From assembly GCA_003024985.2 (NCBI GenBank), contig PXIH01S0004669.1: 11,819 nt of DNA; one strand, given 5' to 3'. Made by a program: the position numbers and the translations under genes. Shown piece after piece: positions 1 through 7,976 of the stretch; positions within the stretch are counted from its first letter, which is position 1; the number at the start of each line of letters is the position of its first letter. The notes under the pieces are model-generated. The model was not told the DNA's origin. It ran no database searches and saw only the letters and a list, made by a program, of their open reading frames with translations. This DNA is from Euperipatoides rowelli (taxonomy: Eukaryota; Onychophora; Udeonychophora; Euonychophora; Peripatopsidae).

Positions 1-130
1 TATATCATCAAGCAGCTGTTATAAATAAAATTTCAGAAACATGAAGCTTAGACACAAAGGATTATTTACACATAAGCGTTTTCTCCACCATTTGTTTTGC
101 ATATATTACAAAAAAAAGCCTTGTTGCACA
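1..130. other. Flanking DNA left of the LTR element
   Basis: AT-rich sequence with no gene or repeat that I recognise. It ends with gcaca directly before the left LTR. A 5-bp target duplication should place the same bases after the right LTR, where the sequence is tcact. Only the central CAC agrees. Confidence 0.6.
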
Positions 131-346
131 TGAAATATTCCTGTACAGAGACAAACACGGAGTGGTAATGGTAACACTTTTGTTAAGGACAATGCAAGAA
201 AGGTATATTTCCTAAATAAAATTCTCTAACTAATAGTATGGTAATTCTGCAACAATGCAATGCAATTGAGATTCTATACATGAATGGCAGCTTGTGCTGC
301 ACTGTACTATATATGCAGTTAACTAAGGTATTTGTGATACAGTACA
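131..346 (-). repeat. Left LTR (3' LTR of the element)
   Basis: This 216-bp sequence matches 2749-2944 closely over its whole length. On the plus strand it starts TGAAATATTC and ends GTACA, so it has the usual TG...CA ends in element orientation. It differs from the other LTR by about ten substitutions and by roughly 20 extra bases near 211-230. The position that is AATAAA in the right LTR reads AACAAA here (179-184, minus strand), so the putative poly(A) signal is mutated in the copy that would end transcripts. Confidence 0.95.
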
Positions 347-361
347 GTTACCCCCCTTCTT
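347..361 (-). other. Polypurine tract of the LTR element
   Basis: On the minus strand this reads AAGAAGGGGGGTAAC and directly abuts the TG of the 3' LTR. It starts plus-strand DNA synthesis in LTR retrotransposons. It follows the pol stop codon without a gap. Its position fixes the LTR boundary at 346. Confidence 0.85.
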
Positions 362-584
362 TCAGTTAAGGGTTAGCCAGTCTGGGGGCATCCGGGGCTT
401 GGTGGAGTACCGGATGCTGGGGGTGGAGGACCAAGGGTTAATTGGATCCAAGTTACTGGTCTCGGCGTTATGTCATTCAAGATGTAATTCATAGTAGGTG
501 GACACAGAGTTTGTAGGTGGGTCAGTCCACGTAAGGCAGGGCCGTAGGAGCTTCAGGGGTTTCCCGGGAGGTGATAGCCAGCTT
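362..584 (-). pseudogene. Remnant of the pol C-terminal tail
   Basis: The last minus-strand frame ends RYSTKPRMPPDWLTLN and stops with TGA at 364-362, next to the polypurine tract. A basic, proline-containing 'RY.T..R..P..L' ending is typical for the integrase C-terminus of this family. Upstream of this the sequence is Pro/Thr-rich, with no integrase HHCC or DDE motif in any frame. The segment joins directly to the end of the RT region, so everything between was deleted. Confidence 0.6.
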
Positions 585-596
585 AACAGTTCAAAC

Positions 597-1560
597 TGTT
601 TTGCAGTGTTATTGACCCATGCCCATCTGGTGTTCTTACAAAGAAATTTGTTCAAGGCGGCAGTCTTGGGGCTAGATCAGGAATAAACTTCCAATAATAC
701 CTGACAAGCCCTAAAAATGAAAGCAGCTGGTCAGCATTTTTAGGGTCTGGAGCTGAAGTGATGGCCTTGACTTTAGAAGTGGAAGGGCTTATTCCCTGCA
801 GAGAAATAACATGTCATAGGAACTCAACTTGGTCCTTGAAAAAGTCACATTTTTCTAGTTTGAGCCGAATACCACCTTTATCTAGGGCAGAGAATATCCT
901 CTTAAAATCAGCTATATGTGTTTATTCATTGGGGCTAGCAATTAGAATGTTGTCCAAGTAGCAGCTGACATGATTTAAACCAGCTAGGACTGTGTCCATA
1001 ATTTGTTGGAAGATTACTTGTGCAGAGGCGACCCCGAAAGGTAGGCTGGTCACACTGAATAAACTCTGTGGGTATTAATGGTGATGAGTTTGGTGGATTC
1101 TTTATCCATGCGCACTTGCTGTCTGGTAGGCCTGAGCCAGATCTAGTGTTGAAAATACGGTTCTTCTAACTAGCTTAGAGGGATTTTCATCAATGATAGG
1201 GAGGGGATATTTGTCAACTTCCAAATTTGGGTTGAGGCCTACCTTAGAATCCCCACATAATCTGAGATCTCCAGGCTTTTTCACAATGGTCACAATTGGT
1301 GCAGCCCAACTAGAAGATTTAATAGGAATTAAAATTCCTTGAGACCGAAGTTTAATGAGTTCATTTTCTATTCTGGGCAGGAGAGCTACTGGGACCGAGT
1401 GGTGCTCACAAACCTTTGGAACAGAGTATTCTTTTAGAAATAACTTGGTAGTGTGACCTACGATGCACCCTAAGTTTGACGAGAACAAGTCTTTAAATTT
1501 CTTGAGCAGATCTTTCAATTTATGGTGTGAAGCTTTAACAGGGTGACTGGTATAAACAAG
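597..1560 (-). pseudogene. Reverse transcriptase remnant of gypsy pol, frameshifted
   Basis: This decayed minus-strand sequence encoded the RNA-templated DNA polymerase of the element. The first open part (1518-1102) carries the linker and RT fingers, with SSWAAPIV, a CGDSK motif, DKYPLP and LDLAQAYQ. A frameshift after AYQ near 1110-1120 moves the frame. The region then continues with TINTH, LPFGVASA and the catalytic YxDD box, which reads YLDN at 960-949, so the second catalytic aspartate is replaced. In-frame stops follow at 922-924 (TAA) and 814-816 (TGA). Next come the thumb and connection motifs SFLGLVRYYWKF and, after another shift, TRWAWVNNTAKQFE, the junction to RNase H. Family similarity ends abruptly near 590. 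The copy is dead. Confidence 0.92.
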
Positions 1561-1639
1561 CTGGATTGGTGGAGGGGGGTGAAATTTAAGAAATTGGCAG
1601 TCAGCCCCAGTGCATGAAACCAGGCACGCCTTAGAGGAT

Positions 1640-1893
1640 GGAAGTTCTTTCTTTGGTAATCACTAAGTCCAGGTTTGTAGCCTTAAAATTATGAATTTGA
1701 CATTGACTTTACAAACTCCTAGCGGATTGATAAGATGAACAAAGGCGCATATAATCATTGTCGTGGGAAGCAGCTTGCGCTTATGCCAGTATTTCTGGAA
1801 TGCGTGGTGGGGAAAGATGCTGATGGCCGTGCCTGAGTCAACTTCAAAGCGGAGGCATTGTTCGTCGATGCTAAGGTGTACTTTGAATGGACT
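1640..1893 (-). pseudogene. Aspartic protease remnant of gypsy pol
   Basis: In the same minus-strand phase as the RT segment, a short open stretch reads FKVHLSIDEQ..FEVDSGTAISIF, with the catalytic DSG triplet at 1839-1831. This is the D(T/S)G(A/S) active site of retropepsin-like proteases, here followed by T. Downstream, around 1680-1700, the frame hits two stops. A matching continuation, NLDLVITKERTSIL, appears one frame over, showing at least one frameshift. The position between the gag zinc knuckles and RT is the canonical one. The boundaries are approximate. Confidence 0.8.
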
Positions 1894-1984
1894 AACATTG
1901 TGGAAATTAATTGCTCTTCTTCTTCCAAGTCCTGCAGGCTTACATGAGAAGTATGCTGTTTCCCTTTAATTGCCAGGGATCTGT

Positions 1985-2689
1985 TGAAATGCTTTAAAGA
2001 GTGACAAATAGCTCTTAAGTGTCCATTCTTTTTACAGTAGAAACACTCTTCTTTCTTGAAGTTGCAATCGGAGCTTCGATGTGCGGCTCCACAGCAGTTA
2101 CAAACAAATCTTTTTGCTTTCCAGAAGGTGCTTGCTTGAACTTGTTCAGCATTTTAATGGAGAGAAGATTGATGTAGTTTACTTTATTCTGCAGAATGGC
2201 AGTGCTTTTATTTGAGACTTCAGCTGCAGTTGCATGCTGGATCACTGTTTCCAAGGAAACATCATCTTTCTCTAGCAGGAGACATTTTTGAAGCATGCTG
2301 TCACTTGTACCAAATATAAATTGGTCAACTAAAGAATAATTTAAATTGTCCTTGAATTCACAGTGAAGACTGAGCTTCCAAAGCTCTGCAGCAAAATCAG
2401 CTGCCATTTCGTTCTCTAGTTGCACTCTTTTCCTGAAATGAAACCTCTCTATACGTGCTAGAGGCTTCGGGGAAAAATGACTTTTGAGTGTATGTAAAAT
2501 CTGGGCAAGGCTACTATCCATTGGAGAACTACAGAGTACGTTAAAGGCAAAATTCCTTATAATGGTTAAAACGGTTGCCTTCCAAACCTCTTCGTTTACA
2601 TGATGAGCTTCGAGAAAAAAATTGATTCTATTTACATATCTAATCCAATTCATCCTGAGTGGATCGAACGGTTCTATTTTGAAATCCAT
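1985..2689 (-). pseudogene. gag pseudogene with two CCHC zinc knuckles
   Basis: The ATG at 2689-2687 opens a 224-codon minus-strand frame that matches the capsid-like retrotransposon Gag domain, with the diagnostic HFSPKPLARIERFHFRKR and HCEF motifs around residues 65-125. The frame ends MDT at 2015. The nucleocapsid part lies one frame away. It has a first knuckle C-x2-C-x3-H-x4-C at 2102-2064 and a second C-x2-C-x4-H-x4-C (CFYCKKNGHLRAIC) at 2045-2004. A net one-base loss between about 2130 and 2102 separates the two, so the named frame ends in a meaningless tail of about 40 residues. In related elements the knuckles are in frame with capsid, so I read this as decay, not programmed frameshifting. 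No slippery heptamer is evident. The leader between primer site and ATG is only about 47 nt and holds a long T run. Confidence 0.92.
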
Positions 2690-2736
2690 CTTTTTTTAAA
2701 GAAAAAAAAAAAAAATACAAACTTGAAGAAAATTTA

Positions 2737-2747
2737 CCTCGTCGCCA
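2737..2747 (-). other. Primer binding site, complementary to tRNA-Ser(GCT) 3' end
   Basis: On the minus strand this reads TGGCGACGAGG, starting one base inside the 5' LTR. It is the exact complement of the last 11 bases (with CCA) of a vertebrate tRNA-Ser(GCT) as I remember that tRNA. The next base differs. A tRNA-Ser primer is characteristic of Mag/SURL-type Ty3/Gypsy elements. Confidence 0.88.
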
Positions 2748-2748
2748 A

Positions 2749-2944
2749 TGAAATATTCCAGTACAGAGACAAACACGGAGTGGTAAGGGTAACGCTTTTA
2801 TTAAGGACAAGGCAAGAAAGGTATATTTTTAATAGAATGGTAATTCTGCAACAATGCAATGCAATTGAGATTCTATACATAAATGGCAGCATGTGCTGCA
2901 CTGTCTGTATATGCAGTAAACTAAGGTATTTGTGATACAGTACA
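2749..2944 (-). repeat. Right LTR (5' LTR of the element)
   Basis: This 196-bp LTR is the partner of 131-346 and has TG...CA ends. It keeps an AATAAA poly(A) signal on the minus strand at 2802-2797 and the AT-rich stretch TATTAAAAATATACC about 15-35 bases upstream of it. The U3/R/U5 borders cannot be placed from sequence alone. Short open frames on both strands through this LTR have no coding meaning. Confidence 0.95.
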
Positions 2945-3028
2945 TCACTCTTGTACAATATGATCAGTTTCCAAGTACTTATAGGCATCTTAATCTTCCC
3001 TTGCACTCATAAGAAATATTTAACATTA

Positions 3029-3715
3029 TTATAAAAAAAATACTGGCAAATAATACACATTAATGTCTTTATATAACCTTAAATCTACAGAAATGGGGGC
3101 AGCAGCAAACTTAAAGCCACCTATAAGATTAATGATGTAGCTTTCACATTATCTATACTGCCAAAGAGTTGAAAAAATTATAAAAATTTTCCTGGCTATA
3201 TTAACTGGAATATTATCAGCAATAATTCTAATTATTTCAGGTCCTTCCCACTCATTGACAAAAACCACATTGTAATCTTGAAACACTTTAAATGTATTTA
3301 TAAACTTGTCCACATAACTTTTGTTTTCAAATTTTGAGTAAAAAAAAAGCATGATTAGGAAGAATAAAAAATTGTGAGATTCTTAATATAACCGGAAAAC
3401 ACTACAGACTGCATAAATAACTTTAGACTCACCTTTGCAAATTTATACTGTTTTATAAGAGCAAAAATAACCTCTCCTTCTTCTATTAGCAGTTTAAACA
3501 AATTAGACCAAACTCTAATTTCTTGTAGAACTTACTTTATCATTTTCAAGTTGCTCATTACCAAGGGCTAATCCTAATGTGGCTACCATATTATGGTTGT
3601 CATTGTTCATATCAAAATCTCTAGTTATATTACTGGCAAACATTTCCGTCATTCTTAAATTATTCTCCAGCACATTATTAATACTAAAACTAATTAACTG
3701 GCTAAATACTGCCAA
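3029..3715 (-). pseudogene. Decayed coding sequence, unrecognised protein
   Basis: In DNA this AT-rich, long open stretches should be rare, yet three abut on the minus strand: codons 3715-3515 (66), about 3526-3379 in another frame (58), and 3352-3149 back in the first frame (67). The first frame then continues, after one TAA, for 39 more codons to about 3029. Together they would give a helical, Leu/Ile/Asn-rich protein with segments such as VWSNLFKLLIEEGE and FVNEWEGPEIIRIIADN. I do not recognise the family. Two strong donor-like sites are present: AAAGTAAGT with the exon end at 3536, and GCAAAGGTGAGT near 3430. A possible acceptor, TTGGCAG, lies near 3709. The first donor and the next open stretch overlap or nearly touch, which leaves no room for an intron, so a frameshifted pseudogene fits better than live exons. 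Chance openness is not excluded. Confidence 0.35.
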
Positions 3716-5536
3716 TTAAATGTGTGAAATTAATAAAAAAAATATTCAATTCATTAAAGCTGGCACTTCACAGAAATGTGCATCGTGTTGCAGTGCATTG
3801 TGGTGAAAAATATGTTGTATAATTTGAATGTCATAAAGAATTTGCATTTAATTGTGTTTCCATGACTTATAATTCTTACAGGCGAGCAGCACTGTACTTT
3901 GGACACTGTACAAGGCACACCTATCTTTATTTATCACCAATATCAAGATGAAGGGACCAAATTTATTTGTATATTACTATTAATAAGTTTGTGGAAAAAA
4001 CAAAAAAGAATAAGATTAAACATAGATGCTTTCATCTATTGAACTTAATGTGAGTTAAAACAATGCAGTTTCACAGTATTTTCCACAGTTTGAGAAATCA
4101 CACAGATTGTTTTTTTAATACTACCAAAATTAATGTCAATAACATCTTTCAATAAATAACTTCGACATATTCAAAATCATATTTCCAAAAGCCCAGTAAC
4201 TTGCAAAATACTATTATTTCTGAAGAAAAACTGACAGTAACTATAAGATATTTTATATTACATTATTTATGAAATTACAAATAAAAACTTCTTTTGATTT
4301 TGTCTAACCTTAGCAGTAAAGAACAATCTATAAAAAATTACAACTAAAAATGTATTTTTATTTATAAATTTTAAAATAGAAAGATTCCCTTACGATATGC
4401 AAGTTGCTTTGTGTGTGGCACAATCCATAGAAAACAATGTTATTTAAAAAAAAAATGGTGCCTTGATTTCAACACAAACCACACAAGCCACCACAACTAG
4501 TTTTAAAGCATGCTCTATTTTTTTTCCACCACAGACCAGCACAAAGCAACACATACTGTACCTCAGTATGGTGTATCCCATTGGAAACTATACGTTATAA
4601 AAATTGTTTATGTCACTGCAAAGTCCTTCAATACAATGAATGGTCCTGTGGGGTGCCGGCCTAAAGGATTACATACAGAGACATTCCATTCAAAATCAAA
4701 AACATGTTAAAAAAAGTAAAGAATAAATAAATAATATACAGCAGCTCCTGGGGAACAGTTGAAAGCATTTAGCGCTTGTCTTGGAGACAACCAGAAGTCA
4801 AATACTATTAGTGGTGGATTCGTGGTTGGAACCAAACATTTGAACAAGGTTTCAAGTTTTATTTTAACAGTTATTGTTTAAAATGTGTCATTTTCTGAAG
4901 ATAAGAAAAGTTCCAAGGCAGAAGATAAATAAGAAGAAAAAAAATTCTAAATTTTATTTTTAATTTTAAATTGTATATTTAATTATTAAAAATATGTGGG
5001 TTTAAATTTGTTCTGTTGAAATATAAAATAAACTTAATACATTTAAATTTTCTGTTTTCTTTTTTTAGATAAATTTTTCATTTATTCATGACAATTTTAT
5101 TAACATATGACATGAATAAAATTAATATATGTCATTTTCTTTAGTTCTGTTTTATACACTATTGTTTAATAATTAATAAGCTTATCTCTGGCTTTTCTAA
5201 TATGTCATCATCCTATTATCACCATCAAATAGCAATTACAAAGACATTTGATATTTTATGCAGTTTCTTTTTCCTTGCAAATTAATATTGCACATTTAAA
5301 CATTTAGGAAAAAAAAAATAAGTGATTTAAAACTGCGAATGTTTTAATAATTTGCTATTAAACATTAATAACTAGGTGCCAAATTTTTATTTACTTTTAT
5401 TGCTGTTAGCAATAAAATTGAAAGGAAAATAATGGCTACTTGGTCTCAACTGACATGGCTATGCAATTCACTCTAAATTATATTGAAATAAAATATTTTA
5501 AAAATTGTGACGAACATATTTATTGAATGTGCCATT
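3716..5536. other. AT-rich intergenic or intronic DNA, no gene seen
   Basis: I see no exon-like frame, RNA gene or known repeat in this stretch. It has frequent A and T runs and a strongly AT-rich core near 4920-5060. An imperfect nested inverted repeat lies at 5081-5135: TTTATTCATG at 5081-5090 against CATGAATAAA at 5111-5120, and ATGACAT at 5106-5112 against ATGTCAT at 5129-5135. A short plus-strand frame at 4510-4710 has no protein character. Confidence 0.6.
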
Positions 5537-6014
5537 AACATATTCTTAAATTAACGAGTTTCAAACATGACTGATGTCTTTAAGGCTTGATATGAAAGAA
5601 ATTGACAAGTCACTAAATTTTTAATCTTACTTTTTTTCTGACGTAAGATAAAATGAAAATATCTCCTGTATATTATGATTAATGATGAGAAAAAGGGGAC
5701 TATTTCAGCTACTCTCACTGGTTGATAATTGCTTAAAGATAACAGACAGTAGATGAATTAATCGATTTATATAAAAAAAGTAGTTTCTCAATTTTCCATA
5801 GTTGAGTAGTTTACTTGCTATTTCAAGGGAGATGTAGTTTATATGACTAAAGCGACTCGATAATAGTTAAAGTACAGGTATTGTTTATTAGACCCCAATC
5901 TTCCCTCTAAAGGTGCTGCTGCTCTACCCTCTCCCCAATAAAAACAAAACAAAGCAGCTCTCTAGCTCTCATGAAACTGTAAAGTAAAAAAAATAAAAAT
6001 AAAAACATATTCTT
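5537..6014 (+). mobile_element. Possible A-tailed retroposon between 11-bp direct repeats
   Basis: The 11-bp sequence AACATATTCTT occurs at 5537-5547 and again at 6004-6014. The bases just before the second copy are an A-rich tail (about 5983-6003, AAAAAAAATAAAAATAAAAA). A tail abutting the right-hand copy of a direct repeat is the layout left by target-primed reverse transcription. The roughly 456-bp insert becomes pyrimidine-rich towards its 3' part (5890-5940). It shows no frame or promoter boxes that I can name. In such AT-rich sequence the repeat could be coincidence. Confidence 0.28.
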
Positions 6015-6196
6015 CCAATTGTCCCCCTCCCCTCCTTCCCCAAACAACCCAAATCCGTTTAATACAGACATGTGGATGTATGTTTATGTGTAGGGCAAGA
6101 CTATGGTCATACCTTTCACTTAAAGTAATATAAAACATGGAACACAAATAAAGCTTTGTGAAAAATGCAAGCCTCCTTATCCTCCTCTCCCCTCTC
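6015..6196. other. Pyrimidine-rich stretch with a poly(A)-signal-like motif
   Basis: The plus strand is rich in C and T at 6015-6050 and 6170-6196. AATAAA occurs at about 6148-6153. No gene upstream on the plus strand would use it, so I assign no function. Confidence 0.35.
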
Positions 6197-6222
6197 AAAA
6201 CAAACAAACAAACAAACAAAAA
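6197..6222. repeat. (CAAA)n microsatellite
   Basis: About six tandem CAAA units follow a CT-rich tract. It could be the tail of an old retroposon, but I found no matching target duplication around it. Confidence 0.85.
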
Positions 6223-6756
6223 CACCCTTTAGAATAATTAATTTAAAATAGAGAACATTGAAAATAATAATTTAAAAAATGTAATGTTTAGGAAATCTGT
6301 ATTCAATTCAATTAAAAAAAAACATAAAAAAAATATAACAATTGCAAGCAGAATAGAATAAAAAAAAATTGTACTGTATGCCAGTGTGTACATACACAGA
6401 AACAAAAATTAAATGATTACTTACAATTTAGGAGAAGTTCAGTTGACAATGCTGTTTGTAGCCTCTTCATACAAACATTTAAAATTTTTGTTTTTATATC
6501 AAAATAAAATATTTATAAATATGCATGAACAATTTGCTTAATTTAAACACTTTTAAAAGACAAAAATTTAAGTTTAAGTAAATCAGCAAAATTTTTAAGT
6601 AAAATATTATAATTACTCAATAAATAGGCCTAAGGAATGAGAGCTTCCTTCAGCAAACATAATTCTAAAAAAAAAAACATGTGATTATGAACAGTTATGA
6701 TTACAAATGCAAATGGCTTAGATTTTTGGGTATATTCCATAGCCTGCCTACACAAA

Positions 6757-7176
6757 ACACACATTTTGCCAAGAGGCATTAGCGCAGAGGGTTTAGCTGC
6801 ACTGCTTCGTATTCTTGGTGAAAGCCAAGCTAGCAACCAGGGTTTGCGACTTGCGCTGTCCGACCCCAAAACTTTGCTCCCAATTGTCTTCCTTTGTGAA
6901 TGTCAGGGAGATTGGGGTACTATTCAACCAGTCGGCACGACTCTCAGACCTTGCGTTCTGAATATACAAATTTCTGAAGTTACGCAACACGAGCATATTA
7001 AGTCTGAACCATCGGATGAAAGTATGATCGTCAGAATATAGTAAAAATTGTAAATAATGTAAATAGATAAATGTATATAGAATGTAAATGAGTATATTAT
7101 TCCCTGCCTCAGGGTAAGATACCAAGGGTGTGTGTCAAAAAAACAAAACAAAAAAAAAAAAAAACACACACATTTT
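6757..7176 (+). mobile_element. A-tailed, GC-rich retroposon with 11-bp target duplication
   Basis: ACACACATTTT at 6757-6767 recurs at 7166-7176. Between them lies an insert that starts near 6768, is about half G+C over 6781-6960 with many CpGs (the surroundings are far more AT-rich), and ends in a nearly pure A tail (7137-7164) next to the right repeat. The 5' part holds a tRNA A-box-like TTAGCGCAGAGGG at 6779-6791, at the spacing expected near a tRNA-derived start. A weak B-box-like GGTTTGCGACT lies at 6840-6850. This favours a tRNA-derived SINE of about 400 bp. An alternative is a 5'-truncated mRNA retrocopy: one plus-strand frame stays open from 6697 to the TAG at 7039-7041 and ends IKSEPSDESMIVRI, which contains a sumoylation-like IKSE. 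I cannot name the family. Confidence 0.6.
6779..6850 (+). promoter_or_regulatory. Possible RNA polymerase III internal promoter (A and B boxes)
   Basis: The A-box candidate TAGCGCAGAGGG (6780-6791) fits the tRNA consensus well. The B-box candidate GGTTTGCGACT (6840-6850) keeps GGTT and a following G but diverges after that. A short hairpin, CTTGG-6 nt-CCAAG, lies between them, as a long variable arm would. The B box is too weak to prove a pol III origin. Confidence 0.3.
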
Positions 7177-7976
7177 AGAAAAAATGCTAAAATGTATTCA
7201 CAAATGCACATTTCTTAACAATACTATTCAAGTCGCTTTCTCAGATACAGTAGGTGATGATGTAATTTTCAGAATGTTTCAACTTAAGATGTAACTACCC
7301 AATAATATTCAAGAAATTAGTATAGTATCATACAAATTCTACTTATCTGTTATTGTTCGCTTGCCAATTTATCAAATTAACTGGTCACTTAATACATCAC
7401 TGCATGTAAAACTTTTCGGTTAGTTGGAATATCTATGACTAGAATAAACAAATCTTTTTTTCGCAATCTATACCTATCAGTGAGGAAGAGGAGACAAACT
7501 ACAACTTAGTAAGGTATTATACACATTAGACTATAACTCTGCAATTATTTCAAAAGATTCAAATTTAGAAAATTTGAATCTCATTTTCTATAACATTGCC
7601 TGTTCAATTTCTATGTGTTGGCTGCAATTCCCAGACTGTTGATTATACTCAACAATCAATCATAATATTTCCTAAATTAAGAATTTATTTTGTGTAGGCC
7701 ATTATATAAACCCAACAATTTTTAATAAGTTACAAACATTAAAGTTATAAAAAGGTGAGAAATCTTGTCCCCTTCTTTTATACATTTGACTTAATATTGA
7801 AAGTTTTGCAATTTTTGAGTAGACCCTATATTGAGTTTATTCTTGCTCTGATCGTGCATTTTTGTATCTGTACTATATACAACACACATTGTTTTTTTTT
7901 AACCGGGTGGTTGAGATTCATTAAGACATTATATAATTTGTTTTTGTGTTTATAATATTTTATTCTTGAAAGAAAA
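7177..7976. other. AT-rich DNA without a gene; 11-bp-arm hairpin at 7556-7580
   Basis: No coding or RNA feature is supported here. A perfect hairpin lies at 7556-7580: GATTCAAATTT, a 3-nt loop, then AAATTTGAATC. The last 100 bases before 7977 may contain the retrocopied 5' untranslated region of the SNRPE pseudogene, but I cannot set its start. Confidence 0.5.

Larger units (their letters stand above)
131..2944 (-). mobile_element. Internally deleted Ty3/Gypsy LTR retrotransposon (Mag/K02A2.6-like)
   Basis: The element lies on the minus strand. In order from high to low coordinates it shows the 5' LTR, a tRNA-Ser primer site, gag with two CCHC zinc knuckles, an aspartic protease with a DSG motif, reverse transcriptase, the start of the RNase H junction, a pol C-terminal tail, a polypurine tract and the 3' LTR. 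The LTRs are 196 and 216 bp and the inside is about 2.4 kb. Autonomous members of this family are usually nearer 5 kb. The missing part is RNase H and the integrase zinc-binding and catalytic core. Gag and pol carry several frameshifts and stops, so the copy cannot make its own proteins. The family assignment rests on the gag HFSPKPL..RFHFRKR motif, the RT motifs and the tRNA-Ser primer, all typical of Mag-type elements. The clade name is from memory and was not searched. Confidence 0.93.

Noticed and set aside
498-961. Plus-strand frames at 498-686 and 758-961
   Set aside because: They are shadows antisense to the pol remnants.
1763-1969. Plus-strand 68-codon frame
   Set aside because: It is antisense to the protease remnant, and the minus strand carries the recognisable DSG motif.
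2600-2935. 111-codon plus-strand open frame
   Set aside because: It runs antisense through the gag start, primer site and right LTR. It begins in the gag region and has no independent protein signature.
2734-3006. Minus-strand 90-codon frame across the right LTR
   Set aside because: It is an LTR read-through frame with no family similarity.
5962-6225. Minus-strand 87-codon frame
   Set aside because: It is built from the CAAA microsatellite and the T-rich complement of A runs. The Phe/Leu-rich translation reflects composition.
6793-7211. Minus-strand frames through the GC-rich insert and its A tail
   Set aside because: They start in poly-T or overlap the opposite-strand signals. The A tail shows the insert is oriented on the plus strand.
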